64,000 nucleotides of DNA from Planctomycetaceae bacterium (lineage in GTDB: Bacteria; Planctomycetota; Phycisphaerae; Phycisphaerales; SM1A02), in the NCBI GenBank assembly GCA_947490615.1, contig CANLHK010000002.1, forward strand, positions 305,101 through 369,100. Direction: 5' to 3'. The notes under the pieces were generated by a model. That model had not been told where the DNA came from, did not search any database, and was given only the letters and a program-made list of their open reading frames with translations. Of this stretch, positions 42,460 through 52,214 are shown in pieces. A program made the position numbers and the translations under genes. Every line of letters starts with the position of its first letter. Within the stretch, counting starts at the first letter, position 1.

Positions 42460-44499
42460 CTACACCCGCACCTGCCGTTGGTAGTACCACCACTCGAGCA
42501 GGATGATGAGCAGTCCTGCGACGAGGACCCATGGCCAGAGAGCGCCGCGGCGCGTGGACGCGACGCTGATGCCTTGGACTTGTGCGTTGCCAAGCGCGAG
42601 TTCGGGAAGCGGCGCTATGCGACTCTCGGCAGCATCGGTGATGTTCACGGCGAAGAGCCGCGTCTCGCGAGCTGTCGCTTTGGGCGCAAGGAATTCCACG
42701 CGGTGAAGTCCAGCCACGCGTGCAGGACCCCAGGAGATGTTGCCTTCGAGATCGGCCTGGACCTTCGTCTCCGTTCCGTTGGGCGCGAACACCACGATCT
42801 CCTGGCTTCCCGCAGGAAGTCGCATGGACACTGCCTCACCAGGAAGTACGCCGCGCATCGCCAAGGCATCCCCTGCGTGACCGAGATAGTCGATGGCGTT
42901 GGCTACGAAGTTCACGAACGACCGTTGAAACGGCCAGTTTGAGTCGAGCGGATCAAACGCGATGTAGACCAGCTGCATCTCCGCGCGTTCGCGTGCGACG
43001 ATGAGTGGTCCTTGCGGACCCTCCATGAGAACTTGAAACGACTTGTCCGCCTGAATCGCCGTCGCTTTCCCAATGAAGAGCTCGTCGAGCGATGCCGCGC
43101 GAAAGATTGGATGCTCTTCGCGCACGAAGCGTGGATAGAGGCTCTCGTGGATCCCAAACGCACTGAGCCCCTCGACTGGTGGTGGCGCACCAAACACGAG
43201 ATAGCGCCCGGGCACCAACGCCTTGGGCGTCACACCGTCAAGCACGATGACATCGAAAGCTCCAAGCGCGTTGGTAGCAACCGCGGTATCGAAGCTTGCC
43301 GTATCCATCGAATTGAATCGCTCAATCGGAAGACCTTCGAGCAAGGTGCGGACGATGAAGCCCTCGCCGCCGACATAAAGGACCGACAAGCGCTTGGCAG
43401 GCGCGACGACCGCTGTGGCAGAGTCGTCGGCGCGCAGTCCGTCGTCTTCCACGATCGCGATTTCAATCGCTGCGTTACTTGGCTGTTCAATCGGCCGGAA
43501 GGTGACCTGCGCGCGTCCAGGGACAAACGCGCCGTCCAGCTCCGTTGCCGCAGCGATCTCGATGGGTTCAGGCGTCACCGCGCGCACCGCGCCGTCGACG
43601 GCCAACTGCAGCGTGACCGAGCGCGGAGAGAGCGAGGCGTTGGCGAGTGAGGCAAAGACCTGGATGCGATCGGGCGCGTCGGGCGGGCGCTCGGCGCTGA
43701 TGGCAGTGACGGCTGCGTTGTGCTCCGTCACACCGACGCGGTGATAGACCAGTCGTTCACCAGGCCGCAACGCGAGCTTGGCGAGATCGGTGATTCGACC
43801 ATCGGAGTAGAGCTCAATGGTCGGCAAGGCCTCCGACTCGATGTTCGCATCGGCGCGCTCACCGCGCGCATCGTCTCGATCGAGGTTGGAGGTAAACGCG
43901 CGAGCGAGCTCAATTGCTTCGTCGATGCGGGTCGACTCATCGGTCGGCTCGATGCCGTCGATGGCAGCTTCGAGCGTCGCGATCGAATCGGTGAACGGCG
44001 CGCGGATTTCGGCGCGGGTACCAAACGCGACCACCATCACATCGCTGGCGTTGAGCGAGAACCAGCCTCCGCCAAGGAGCGCGCGCAGGCGCTCTTTCGC
44101 TGCGTCCTTGGCAAGCTGCAGTCGCGTCGTCGGCTTGTCGAAAGCGACGCCCTGCTCATCGGTGGCTTCCGTCGCGCCCATACTCGCGGAGCGGTCGATC
44201 AAGAGCACATGGCGACCGCCTGCGCTCCCCATCCCCTCGGCCTCAGGCTGTGCGAGTGCGAGTGCGATGGCAAGCACCGCGAGAATCTGCAGGAGCAGCA
44301 GCCAGTTGAATCGAATCCGTTGAAACGGCGCGTTCGCGCGCAGATCCGCCAGCGATCGCGTCCACAGCAGTGTGCTCGAGATCACCCGTCGCTTTCGTCG
44401 CAGCTTGAGAAACCACAGCGCGATGAGCGGAGCGAGAATCGAAGCGCCAAGAATGGCGCCCGCAATCGGAGTGATCCAGGCAACGGCAAGCGTCGTCAT
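42460..44499 (-). CDS. BatA-like membrane protein with VWA domain
   Basis: 679 residues. The N-terminus is the BatA/aerotolerance regulator domain: two helices around the cytoplasmic LKLRRKRRVISSTLLW segment, ending IRFNWLLLLQILAVLAIALALAQP. A VWA domain follows with an intact MIDAS (LLIDRSASMG) near residue 100. The middle and C-terminal parts are Ig-like and class-I-amidotransferase-like folds (VLYVGGEGFIVRTLLEGL), ending in a membrane helix (WPWVLVAGLLIILLEWWYY). It is the last gene of a seven-gene operon and overlaps the DUF58 gene by 4 bases. Family knowledge links these clusters to envelope stress and MoxR chaperones. Confidence 0.88.
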   Translation of the reverse strand: MTTLAVAWITPIAGAILGASILAPLIALWFLKLRRKRRVISSTLLWTRSLADLRANAPFQRIRFNWLLLLQILAVLAIALALAQPEAEGMGSAGGRHVLLIDRSASMGATEATDEQGVAFDKPTTRLQLAKDAAKERLRALLGGGWFSLNASDVMVVAFGTRAEIRAPFTDSIATLEAAIDGIEPTDESTRIDEAIELARAFTSNLDRDDARGERADANIESEALPTIELYSDGRITDLAKLALRPGERLVYHRVGVTEHNAAVTAISAERPPDAPDRIQVFASLANASLSPRSVTLQLAVDGAVRAVTPEPIEIAAATELDGAFVPGRAQVTFRPIEQPSNAAIEIAIVEDDGLRADDSATAVVAPAKRLSVLYVGGEGFIVRTLLEGLPIERFNSMDTASFDTAVATNALGAFDVIVLDGVTPKALVPGRYLVFGAPPPVEGLSAFGIHESLYPRFVREEHPIFRAASLDELFIGKATAIQADKSFQVLMEGPQGPLIVARERAEMQLVYIAFDPLDSNWPFQRSFVNFVANAIDYLGHAGDALAMRGVLPGEAVSMRLPAGSQEIVVFAPNGTETKVQADLEGNISWGPARVAGLHRVEFLAPKATARETRLFAVNITDAAESRIAPLPELALGNAQVQGISVASTRRGALWPWVLVAGLLIILLEWWYYQRQVRV

Positions 44500-45413
44500 C
44501 GCAGGAGTCCTCGCTTACGGAGGTACTCAAGCATGAGTGTTTCGACAGGCGTCGAAGTCTCCACCACCATGTGGACGATGTCGCGGCGCGTGCAATAGTG
44601 GCGCAGCGAGCCGCACAACCGATCGAGTCGCTCGCGATAGAGACGCAACAATTCGGGCGTCACGGTGACCTCGACCTCCGCAGCGCTTTCGCTGTCGACA
44701 AGAAGCAGATCGCCCGCCACACCACCCTCACGCGTGGGATCAACAACTTGCGGCGCGAGAATCTGCAGCGCGAAGAGGTCGTAGCCACGACCCGCGACCA
44801 TCGAGAGTCCCTTCTCGAAACCTTCGGGAAAGAGAAAGTCCGAGAGAGCGATCATCACACCGCGGCCCATGCGTGTGGTGCCGACGAGTCGCATCGCCTC
44901 TTCAAACGCCGAGCCTCCCTCGGGCGCGCGATCGAGGAGCCAATGCGCGACCTCCGCGGCCTTGCGTCTGCCTCGGAGATTGCTCGCGCGTTCGATGCGT
45001 CCGCCTGAGAATCCCACCAACGAGACACGGTGCTGATTGACCAAGCCGACATACGCGAGCGCCATGGCAAGTTTGCGCGAGTACTCAAAGGCATCGGGAT
45101 TGCCCACGCGCATCGAAGCGCTGGTGTCGAGCGCGATGATGAGTGAAAGGTCTTCCTCTTCGAGAAACATCTTGAGGAAGAGTCGATCGAGTCGCCCGTA
45201 GATGTTCCAGTCCACGAAGCGCAGGTCATCGCCGTGCACATAGGGGCGAAAGTCAGCGAACTCAATGCTCTGCCCGCGGCGCTTGGAGCGGCGCTCCCCC
45301 TGCAACTTGCCCGAGAAGATCTTGCGGCTGACCACATCGATCGCATCGAGCTTGGACATCAAGCGCGAGTCGAGCAGCTCATCGAGTTTGCGCGGCGCCT
45401 TGGTCGAGCTCAT
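44496..45413 (-). CDS. DUF58 domain protein (VWA-like partner of MoxR)
   Basis: 305 residues of the DUF58 family. ADFRPYVHGDDLRFVDWNIYGR near residue 50 is split here for its key part GDDLRFVDWNIYGR, the family signature. The VWA-like fold follows with an intact MIDAS DTSASMRVG near residue 95 and GVMIALSDFLFPEG. DUF58 proteins are partners of MoxR ATPases and are nearly always encoded next to them. ATGA-type overlaps with moxR and with the BatA-like gene indicate coupled translation. Confidence 0.93.
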   Translation of the reverse strand: MSSTKAPRKLDELLDSRLMSKLDAIDVVSRKIFSGKLQGERRSKRRGQSIEFADFRPYVHGDDLRFVDWNIYGRLDRLFLKMFLEEEDLSLIIALDTSASMRVGNPDAFEYSRKLAMALAYVGLVNQHRVSLVGFSGGRIERASNLRGRRKAAEVAHWLLDRAPEGGSAFEEAMRLVGTTRMGRGVMIALSDFLFPEGFEKGLSMVAGRGYDLFALQILAPQVVDPTREGGVAGDLLLVDSESAAEVEVTVTPELLRLYRERLDRLCGSLRHYCTRRDIVHMVVETSTPVETLMLEYLRKRGLLR

Positions 45414-46519
45414 GCGCGCGCGCCCTTCTTCGGTGCGACCACAAACTCTGTCGGCGTTGCGCGCACGATGCGGCGCGCGAGCTCATCGTTGGAAAGGCCT
45501 TCGCTCTCCGCCTCGAACGAACGCACGATGCGATGGCGCAGCGCGGCGCGCGCGACTGTGCGGGCGTCGTCAAAGCCCACCGCGTAGCGCCCCGCCATCA
45601 ACGCCACGACACGCGCGCAAGAGGCGATCGCCTGCGCCGCGCGCGGGCTTGCACCAAGACGGATGTAGCGCCTGAGTTCGTCGGCGCAGAACTCACCATC
45701 GGGGTGAGTCCCAAGCACGACGCGCACAATCCAATCCTGAACCTCGGGCGCCATGGGAATTCGTCGCGCCAACTTCTGCGCCGCGATGATGGTGCGCGCG
45801 TCAATCACTGGTTGTGGAAGCGCGACATCGTTCTTCGTCGTGCGTTCCAGCACCTCACGCAGCGTCTCTCGATCGGGCGGCGGGACTTCGACCTTGAGAA
45901 GGAAGCGATCGAGTTGCGCTTCGGGCAACGGGAAAGTCCCTTCCTGCTCGATGGGATTCTGCGTCGCCATCACGAGGAAAGGGCGCTCGAGCGCGTGAGT
46001 CTCGCCACCGACGGTGATGCCGCGCTCCTGCATCGCCTCAAGGAGAGCCGATTGAGTCTTCGGACTCGCTCGATTGATCTCGTCGGCAAGAACGAGCTGT
46101 GCGAACAGTGGCCCGCGACGGAACTGGATCGAGCGTCGTCGTGTTGCCTCGTCTTCCACGAGGATGCTCGTCCCCGTGATATCCGCGGGCATCACATCGG
46201 GCGTGAACTGCACGCGCGAGAAACCAAGCCCTGTGGCTGCGGCCAGCGAGCGCACCAGGAGCGTCTTACCAAGCCCAGGCACGCCTTCAAGGAGAAGATG
46301 GCCGTCAGCGAACAGCGTGACGAGCGTGAGATCCACCACCTCGCGCTGACCAACGAGACTCTTGCCAACTTCAGCGCGCAGCCGCGCAAACACCCTTCGA
46401 AACGCCTCGCATTTCTTGCGCGCGGTCTCGACATCTTCCAGGCTCCCAGCGTCAAGCTCGAAAGCGTCGGCGCGCTCGGCAGCAAGATCAGAGTTTGCCC
46501 CCGCGCTGTTACGACTCAT
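45410..46519 (-). CDS. moxR: MoxR-family AAA+ ATPase
   Basis: 369 residues. Walker A GVPGLGKTLLVRSLA near residue 95, VQFTPDVMPADITGTSI, Walker B LVLADEINRASPKTQSALLEAMQE, sensor FLVMATQNPIEQEGTFPLPEAQLDRFL and the C-terminal lid (LGASPRAAQAI) are all present. MoxR ATPases act as chaperones that mature or insert VWA-containing partners; here the three neighbouring VWA proteins are the obvious clients. ATG at 46519 chosen; the frame runs on upstream without homology. Overlaps the stop of the 980-residue VWA protein by 11 bases. Confidence 0.94.
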   Translation of the reverse strand: MSRNSAGANSDLAAERADAFELDAGSLEDVETARKKCEAFRRVFARLRAEVGKSLVGQREVVDLTLVTLFADGHLLLEGVPGLGKTLLVRSLAAATGLGFSRVQFTPDVMPADITGTSILVEDEATRRRSIQFRRGPLFAQLVLADEINRASPKTQSALLEAMQERGITVGGETHALERPFLVMATQNPIEQEGTFPLPEAQLDRFLLKVEVPPPDRETLREVLERTTKNDVALPQPVIDARTIIAAQKLARRIPMAPEVQDWIVRVVLGTHPDGEFCADELRRYIRLGASPRAAQAIASCARVVALMAGRYAVGFDDARTVARAALRHRIVRSFEAESEGLSNDELARRIVRATPTEFVVAPKKGARA

Positions 46520-49451
46520 GGCCGGGCTCCTCACCGCTTCCACCAGTAGCACGCCGCTTGGCGCGTAACAAGCGAGAAGTCGTGTTCTCTTCTTCAGCTG
46601 CAGGCTTCTCGCCATCGGGTGGTTGACTCGCAGACTTCGCGCGCGCCGCATCGGCAGCGGCGCCTCCATCCTTTACTTCGCCGCGCACATCAAGCGCGGG
46701 GCCCTCGTCGAGCGTGCGACGCATCGCTTGCGCAGTCTCAGGACTGGCTTCACGCGCGCCGCGAGCATCACGAGCTTTGCGCCAGGCAGCGACGGTTCCT
46801 TCGCCGACGGCGCGGACTTCGAGCGCTTTGCCGACTTCATGACGCGCGCCTTGCCAATCGATGGCGATGCGACGCACCGCGACATCGAGAAGAAACAGGA
46901 CCGCCGCGATGATCGCTAAGAGATCCCACATGCGGCGCTGACTCTCTGGAACAGGGAGCAGTGTGCGATCAAACGCATCGATGCCTGCGGTCGGCCCAAG
47001 TCGCAACACACGACCACCGGTCTTCTCAGCGATCTGCTCAAGCAGCGCGCGGTTGTCGCGCACGGTGCGAAACTCCTTCGGGTACGGAACACTCACCGAC
47101 GCCTGCACGCTGGTGCGACGACCGTCCTGCCCTTTGTCGAGGCTGAAATTCACGAGGTACGAGCCCGCTTCGGTCACAGGGAACTCGACACGCCAACGAC
47201 TTGGTCCCATCTGCACGACGCTGCGTTGCGTCGAAGTTCCTTCGGGATCAATGCTCAAGCACTCAGGATTGAGCGCCGTGGCAAAACCGCCGTTGGGGTC
47301 GGTGGCTTCGAGATCGATGATGGCCAGCTCACCTTCAACTCGCGCGCGCACTGAAGCATTCGAGGGAACCACTGGCCGAAGAAGCCAACGCACGGACTGC
47401 TCCCAGAACGCGCGGTACTCCGACCAGTTGGTCCACGAGGAGCTCCATCGCGCGCCTGCGTCCGAAGTGAAGGCGATGGTTCGTCCAAGTCCGTGATTCC
47501 ACCAAGCGTAAATCGGATCGAGTCCCTCTTCGGTGCTGTTGGTGATCTGCACCTGCGAGAGTCCGTCACGAGGAATGGTGAGCACATAGCCCGAGATCCC
47601 CGGCACTCCATCCACGCCGCGCAACGGACCCGAGGTCGATGGCGAGATCACGGGATGGAATTCGCCTTCGCTGATGAGCGAGCGCGAGACGACCGACGCT
47701 TCCTTGGTGAAGATCTTCGGGAGATTCTTGGGGTTGGTGACCTCGTAGAAGCGCCCGCCTGTCGTCTCGGCGGTGAACTTCATGTTCACATAGTCCTGCG
47801 CCGTACCGTGGCCCGAGACCATCACGGTGGTGATTGTGACCTTGGCGCTCTTGGCGCGGTCGAGTGTCTGCTGGGTCGGTGGCGCAGGATCGCCATCGGA
47901 GATGATGATGATGTGGCGCTGTCCCGCGCGCGACTCTTCGAGCGACTTCACCGCCATCGAGACCGACGAGTCGAAGTCGTACATGTCGCCGACGATCATC
48001 GCGCGCGCCGCAGCGACAGCCTTGGACTTGTCGCCCGCCTCTTGCAGTGCGAGCGCCCAGGTCGGGCCGTTGACCAGCGTGATGATGCCGATGAGATCAA
48101 GCCGCGTGAGTGCTTCGATCGCAGCGATACTCACCTGTTGCGCCCAGTAGTTTCCTTGCGGCATCTCGCAGGAGTGGACGATGAGCACCAATCCTCCGCG
48201 CACCATTTGCCGCGTGGCAGGCGGATCGAGTTTGACAGGAAGCACCGACGAAAGCTCGGAATCGATCCATCCACCCGCGCCAAAGGACTGATCGCCGCCA
48301 AGGACAAGAAGTCCACCGCCAAGATCGTGCACATAGGCGCGCAGCAGACGATCGGTCTCGCCACCAATCGACCAGCGCGGGACATTCGCGAGGACGACCG
48401 CGTCGAAGCCCGAGAGAAAGTCTCCGCCTTGCGCCAACGCGTCAGGATTCACGACCAGCGGCTCGAGCGTCGTCTGCTTGAGCGCATCGACGAGCGCCGC
48501 ACTCTCCGCGCCATCGGCGCCATCGACGATCAGCACTTGACCCGTTCCGTCGACGAAGGTCACAGCAGTCGCACGGTTGTTCTCGATGATCGCGTCGTGC
48601 TTGAGATCGGTGGGCTCGAAGACCGCTTCAAAGCGCCGAGTTCCTGCGCCCATCAACGGAAAGGGAACGGTGATCGTGCGGGGTCCTGCTTCGAGTTCAA
48701 TCGCGAGCCCATCACCCGCCGCATCGGGGTCAAGGTCAATGGTCTGACCGCCCTCCTTGAGAAAGAGAGTGCCGCTCGCGGCGCCTTGACTGCGCAGCAA
48801 GAGGCGCAGATCCGCGGTCTGCCCTGGGCGCGCGCGGGTCGGCGCTTTGAGCGACTCGAAGACCACCTCGTTGGCAGACTCGTACTCGATGGGCACGACA
48901 TCAATCGGAATGCCGTTGGCCTTGGCGACCTCCGCCTCTGCGAGTGCGTTGCCGATGTTTTCGTTGCCGTCCGAGATCAGCAGAATGCGCTTGGCTGTAT
49001 CAGGCGGCAAGATCGAAAGCGCCTGACGAAGGCCCGCCGCAAGGTTGGACGCATCGCGATCGCCCGCGTGTTCGTCATCGGCGATGATCGAGCGCGCGTC
49101 GGGTTGCGCGAGAATCTCTGCCTCGCGTCCGACCGTGACCGCGGCCACGCGATCTTCTTCTCGCGCCTTACTCTTGACGAGCTCCTGCGCAAAGTCGCGT
49201 GACTGCTTGAGAAGCGCCGAGGGAATCGAGCGACTTCGATCGAGGACAAACGCCGTGGTCAGCGCTTCACCGCGCAGAAGGAGCGCAGGCTGCGCGAGTG
49301 CTCCAACAAGGGCGAGCACCACCAAGGTGCGCAGCGCAAGACCCGTCCACCACTTCCAAGGTTCTTCACTCCTGCGGCTGCGCCACGCCAACGCGAGAAT
49401 CGGCACGAGCAGCAGCAAGAGGAAGAGGAAGAGTGGTCGCTCGAAGTTCAT
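46509..49451 (-). CDS. large membrane protein with two VWA-type domains and an amidotransferase-like domain
   Basis: 980 residues. Two N-terminal helices (PLFLFLLLLLVPILALAW; ALRTLVVLALVGALAQP) are followed by a VWA domain with intact MIDAS (VLDRSRSIPS) and ILLISDGNEN, then an Ig-like part and a class-I glutamine-amidotransferase-like domain (GGGLLVLGGDQSFGAGGW). The second VWA-type domain has LIVHSCEMPQGNYW where the MIDAS should be and IIIISDGDPAPP. A second Ig-like part and a C-terminal helix (WDLLAIIAAVLFLLDVAVRRI) lead to a long charged cytoplasmic tail. It is probably a scaffold for the MoxR system in the envelope. The gene starts 6 bases after the permease fusion. Confidence 0.88.
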   Translation of the reverse strand: MNFERPLFLFLLLLLVPILALAWRSRRSEEPWKWWTGLALRTLVVLALVGALAQPALLLRGEALTTAFVLDRSRSIPSALLKQSRDFAQELVKSKAREEDRVAAVTVGREAEILAQPDARSIIADDEHAGDRDASNLAAGLRQALSILPPDTAKRILLISDGNENIGNALAEAEVAKANGIPIDVVPIEYESANEVVFESLKAPTRARPGQTADLRLLLRSQGAASGTLFLKEGGQTIDLDPDAAGDGLAIELEAGPRTITVPFPLMGAGTRRFEAVFEPTDLKHDAIIENNRATAVTFVDGTGQVLIVDGADGAESAALVDALKQTTLEPLVVNPDALAQGGDFLSGFDAVVLANVPRWSIGGETDRLLRAYVHDLGGGLLVLGGDQSFGAGGWIDSELSSVLPVKLDPPATRQMVRGGLVLIVHSCEMPQGNYWAQQVSIAAIEALTRLDLIGIITLVNGPTWALALQEAGDKSKAVAAARAMIVGDMYDFDSSVSMAVKSLEESRAGQRHIIIISDGDPAPPTQQTLDRAKSAKVTITTVMVSGHGTAQDYVNMKFTAETTGGRFYEVTNPKNLPKIFTKEASVVSRSLISEGEFHPVISPSTSGPLRGVDGVPGISGYVLTIPRDGLSQVQITNSTEEGLDPIYAWWNHGLGRTIAFTSDAGARWSSSWTNWSEYRAFWEQSVRWLLRPVVPSNASVRARVEGELAIIDLEATDPNGGFATALNPECLSIDPEGTSTQRSVVQMGPSRWRVEFPVTEAGSYLVNFSLDKGQDGRRTSVQASVSVPYPKEFRTVRDNRALLEQIAEKTGGRVLRLGPTAGIDAFDRTLLPVPESQRRMWDLLAIIAAVLFLLDVAVRRIAIDWQGARHEVGKALEVRAVGEGTVAAWRKARDARGAREASPETAQAMRRTLDEGPALDVRGEVKDGGAAADAARAKSASQPPDGEKPAAEEENTTSRLLRAKRRATGGSGEEPGHES

Positions 49452-49457
49452 ACGCGA

Positions 49458-52214
49458 TCAGCGAACTGGCTTCGAAAGCGCCGTCTCATCCTTCACCGTC
49501 GAAGGCGCGTGAGAGGCTGCGTGCGGAGAACCGTGCACCTTCTCGAGAGCGGGCAGTGCGAAGAATTGGATCCGAGAGTTCCCGTTGTCGCAGACGGCAA
49601 ACCGTTGCGAGCCGTCTGCCGAAACACCTGCGGAAGCGACCGCCCAAGGATACTTGAGCCTGCCCCGCTCGGTGCCGAGTCCGCCCGCAATCGCCAACGA
49701 TTCGCCGCTCTCTGCGTCGAGCAGTTGGAGCCGATGATTGCTGTGCTCGACCACGACGATCGTCCGCATGAGCTCCGCGCCTTCTGTCTCGCCGCGCTCT
49801 TCGAGCGTCGACTCGCCGACGGTGTTGACCGCGCGCCCACCAACTTGGAGGGCGACGCCAAAGGGATAGCTGAACTCGCCCGCAGCCAGCCCCGCCTTGC
49901 CGATACTGCGACGAAACTCTCCGTCGGATGTGAAGACAGCAATCCGATGATTCCCTGCGTCGGCGATGTACAACTCATCGCGTGCGGCGTCGTAGGCGAG
50001 CGACTGCGGGCGCAAGAACTCCCCGCTTCCCGAACCGCAGCGACCAAACTGGTAGAGGAACCTTCGGTCGGCACCGAAGACCTGCACGCGATCATTGCCG
50101 CCGTACTCAGTGATCAGCATTCGGCCATCGGGCGTGAAGGCGATGTCGGTTGGATAGATGAACTGCCCAGGCTCTGTTCCATAGGCGCCGAGCTCCCAGA
50201 GGAGTTCACCGTCAGGAGTGAAGCAGAGCATGCGATGCTCGTGGGTGTCGGCGACGACAAGCGAACCATCGGGCGCGACCGATGCGCCGACGGGCTTGCC
50301 GCGGTCGGTCTTGGGAAGTCTCCACTGCGCAGCGACCTTTCCCGAATCGAGAATGCGCTGCACGCGCGCGTCCTTGTCGATGACATAGGTCGAACCATCG
50401 CGCGTATCGAAGGCGACAACGCGCGGACTGTTGAACTGACCTGCGCCGCGTCCCACCCCCACGAATTCAGAACTCACCTCAAGCGGCACTCGCACCGACG
50501 GCGTCGCATGGCGCAACGCTTCCATGGTTCGTTCTTCGAGTGAGTCGCCCGCCGCGCTTTCGGGGCGCTCTGAACTCCCACACGAAATCAGCAACAACGC
50601 CGCACTCAACAACATGGTCATGCTCGAGCCGCTGCGCAATCGCACCGTCAGCGGCAACACCAACCACAACGCAGGCAGCGCAGCCAGAACCAGCACGACG
50701 ACCGCCAGCATCACCGTCTCGGGACGCTGGTAGTGCAGTGCGTTCAGCAAGTCCGTGGCGAGCCATGGGAGTCCTGGCGGAATCACGCGACCACTGGCCG
50801 TCAACTCGCCGAGACTCCACGCGAACCCGAACGCTGCACTCGCGCCGAACGCGACGGCGAGTTCGCGGCGAAGGCCCACGATCACCGACACGGCGCTGCT
50901 GGAGTCCAGTGCCCGCAGCCGTCGCGCTGTGGGGGCTTCGCGCATGGCCAGCGCGCTGGTCACAAGTGCTGCAATGGGAAGCGCCCGCGCGACCAGCACC
51001 AGAATGGGCGCGGCGGCAGAGTCGTAGATCGCACCAAGGGAGATCGTGTTGTACGCAGCCTCGATGGAGAGCGCAGAGATGGTGGCGGGAATCAGACCGC
51101 TCAGGGCGCAGGCGCCAACGAGAATCCACGCTGCGCAGAGGAGCACGCCGCGCGACGCATCGAGCAGAAGGCGCAAGCACAGAGCGACCACACCCCCGAT
51201 GAGCGCTGCGCACGCCGCAATCGCCAGCGAACTCAACAGCGCGCCGCCGTAGAGCGTGGGAAAGTCACCAAGATTGGGAACCACGACCATGACGCGGAGC
51301 AGCGCCACGAGAAACAATGCCATAGGAGTGATCGCCGCCACGCGCATCCACGGCCGGCGCACCACCAACGCGTCCGAACCACCGCGCCAGCGCAGTTGCG
51401 CATCCCCGGTCAATCGCAGCAACGCAGGAAAGCCGACGACAAGGAATGCGAGCAACGCAAGCGCTGGCCATGCAGCACGCACGACAACTTCGGGCGCTGC
51501 TCCAAGGGCATCAAGCGTGCGCAGTTCAAAGCCGAACGTCCGCACCTGCGCCAGATCGAACACCGTCGTTTCGCAGAAGAGAAACGCCGTGCAGGCAAGA
51601 AACGCGATGCTCACGATTCGCCCGTCGCGTGCGAGAAGCGCTCGAGCTCGTGCCATCAAACCCGCGCCGTCAAGCCGCAACAAACGATCATCACTGCGCG
51701 ATCGGCCTTGGTCGGCGCTCAGAAACACTGCAAAAGACGCGGCCATACTCCAGACCACCAACGAGTAGACCAGAAGCACCACACGCAACCATGAAACCAG
51801 ATCGGCGCGCTCACACCAATCGCCAATCAAGGTCCCTGGTCCGCAGGACATCCACAGCGCTGCATAGAGCAGCCACGGCGGCACGACGATCGGAAGCACG
51901 ATCACACACGCGACGAGTCGATCACTGAGTGCCAAGGCGCTTCGAGCATTCACGCGGCGTGTCACACGGCGTGCGCACCACGCCAACAAGACTCCTCCGA
52001 GCGCGCCAGTCATCGCAAAGCCGAGACTTCGGACGAAGACGAACGCCTCAATGCTCTCACTGCTGATTGGGTTGGTCGTCGTGCCCCGTGCGTCACAACA
52101 GGCGAGGAAGAGTTTCCACGCGGGCCACAGAAACGCAGCGCCCACGAAGAAAAGCGCCACGCAGAACACCGTGCCAACCAAGAAAGCGCTCCCGCGCCAC
52201 GGTCCGCGCGTCAT
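49458..52214 (-). CDS. ABC-type permease fused in frame to an NHL-repeat lipoprotein
   Basis: 918 residues. Residues 1-530 carry about twelve membrane helices in the two-half layout of iron/thiamine-type ABC permeases, with an EAA-like region (RLRALDSSSAVSVIVGL) and FGFAWSLGELTASG. Residue 532 begins MTMLLSAALLLISCGSSERPES, a complete lipoprotein signal with lipobox; then come about six NHL beta-propeller repeats (FNSPRVVAFDTRDGSTYVIDKDARVQRIL, split here; QFIYPTDIAFTPDGRMLI; FLRPQSLAYDAARDELYIADAGNHRI). There is no stop or good ribosome-binding site at the junction (ATG at 50621). It overlaps the solute-binding protein by 4 bases. No ATPase subunit is present in the operon. Confidence 0.85.
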   Translation of the reverse strand: MTRGPWRGSAFLVGTVFCVALFFVGAAFLWPAWKLFLACCDARGTTTNPISSESIEAFVFVRSLGFAMTGALGGVLLAWCARRVTRRVNARSALALSDRLVACVIVLPIVVPPWLLYAALWMSCGPGTLIGDWCERADLVSWLRVVLLVYSLVVWSMAASFAVFLSADQGRSRSDDRLLRLDGAGLMARARALLARDGRIVSIAFLACTAFLFCETTVFDLAQVRTFGFELRTLDALGAAPEVVVRAAWPALALLAFLVVGFPALLRLTGDAQLRWRGGSDALVVRRPWMRVAAITPMALFLVALLRVMVVVPNLGDFPTLYGGALLSSLAIAACAALIGGVVALCLRLLLDASRGVLLCAAWILVGACALSGLIPATISALSIEAAYNTISLGAIYDSAAAPILVLVARALPIAALVTSALAMREAPTARRLRALDSSSAVSVIVGLRRELAVAFGASAAFGFAWSLGELTASGRVIPPGLPWLATDLLNALHYQRPETVMLAVVVLVLAALPALWLVLPLTVRLRSGSSMTMLLSAALLLISCGSSERPESAAGDSLEERTMEALRHATPSVRVPLEVSSEFVGVGRGAGQFNSPRVVAFDTRDGSTYVIDKDARVQRILDSGKVAAQWRLPKTDRGKPVGASVAPDGSLVVADTHEHRMLCFTPDGELLWELGAYGTEPGQFIYPTDIAFTPDGRMLITEYGGNDRVQVFGADRRFLYQFGRCGSGSGEFLRPQSLAYDAARDELYIADAGNHRIAVFTSDGEFRRSIGKAGLAAGEFSYPFGVALQVGGRAVNTVGESTLEERGETEGAELMRTIVVVEHSNHRLQLLDAESGESLAIAGGLGTERGRLKYPWAVASAGVSADGSQRFAVCDNGNSRIQFFALPALEKVHGSPHAASHAPSTVKDETALSKPVR

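Noticed and set aside
47493..49202. A 569-codon plus-strand frame inside the large VWA gene
   Set aside because: Shadow of a strongly supported membrane protein gene; composition dominated by Arg, Asp and His.
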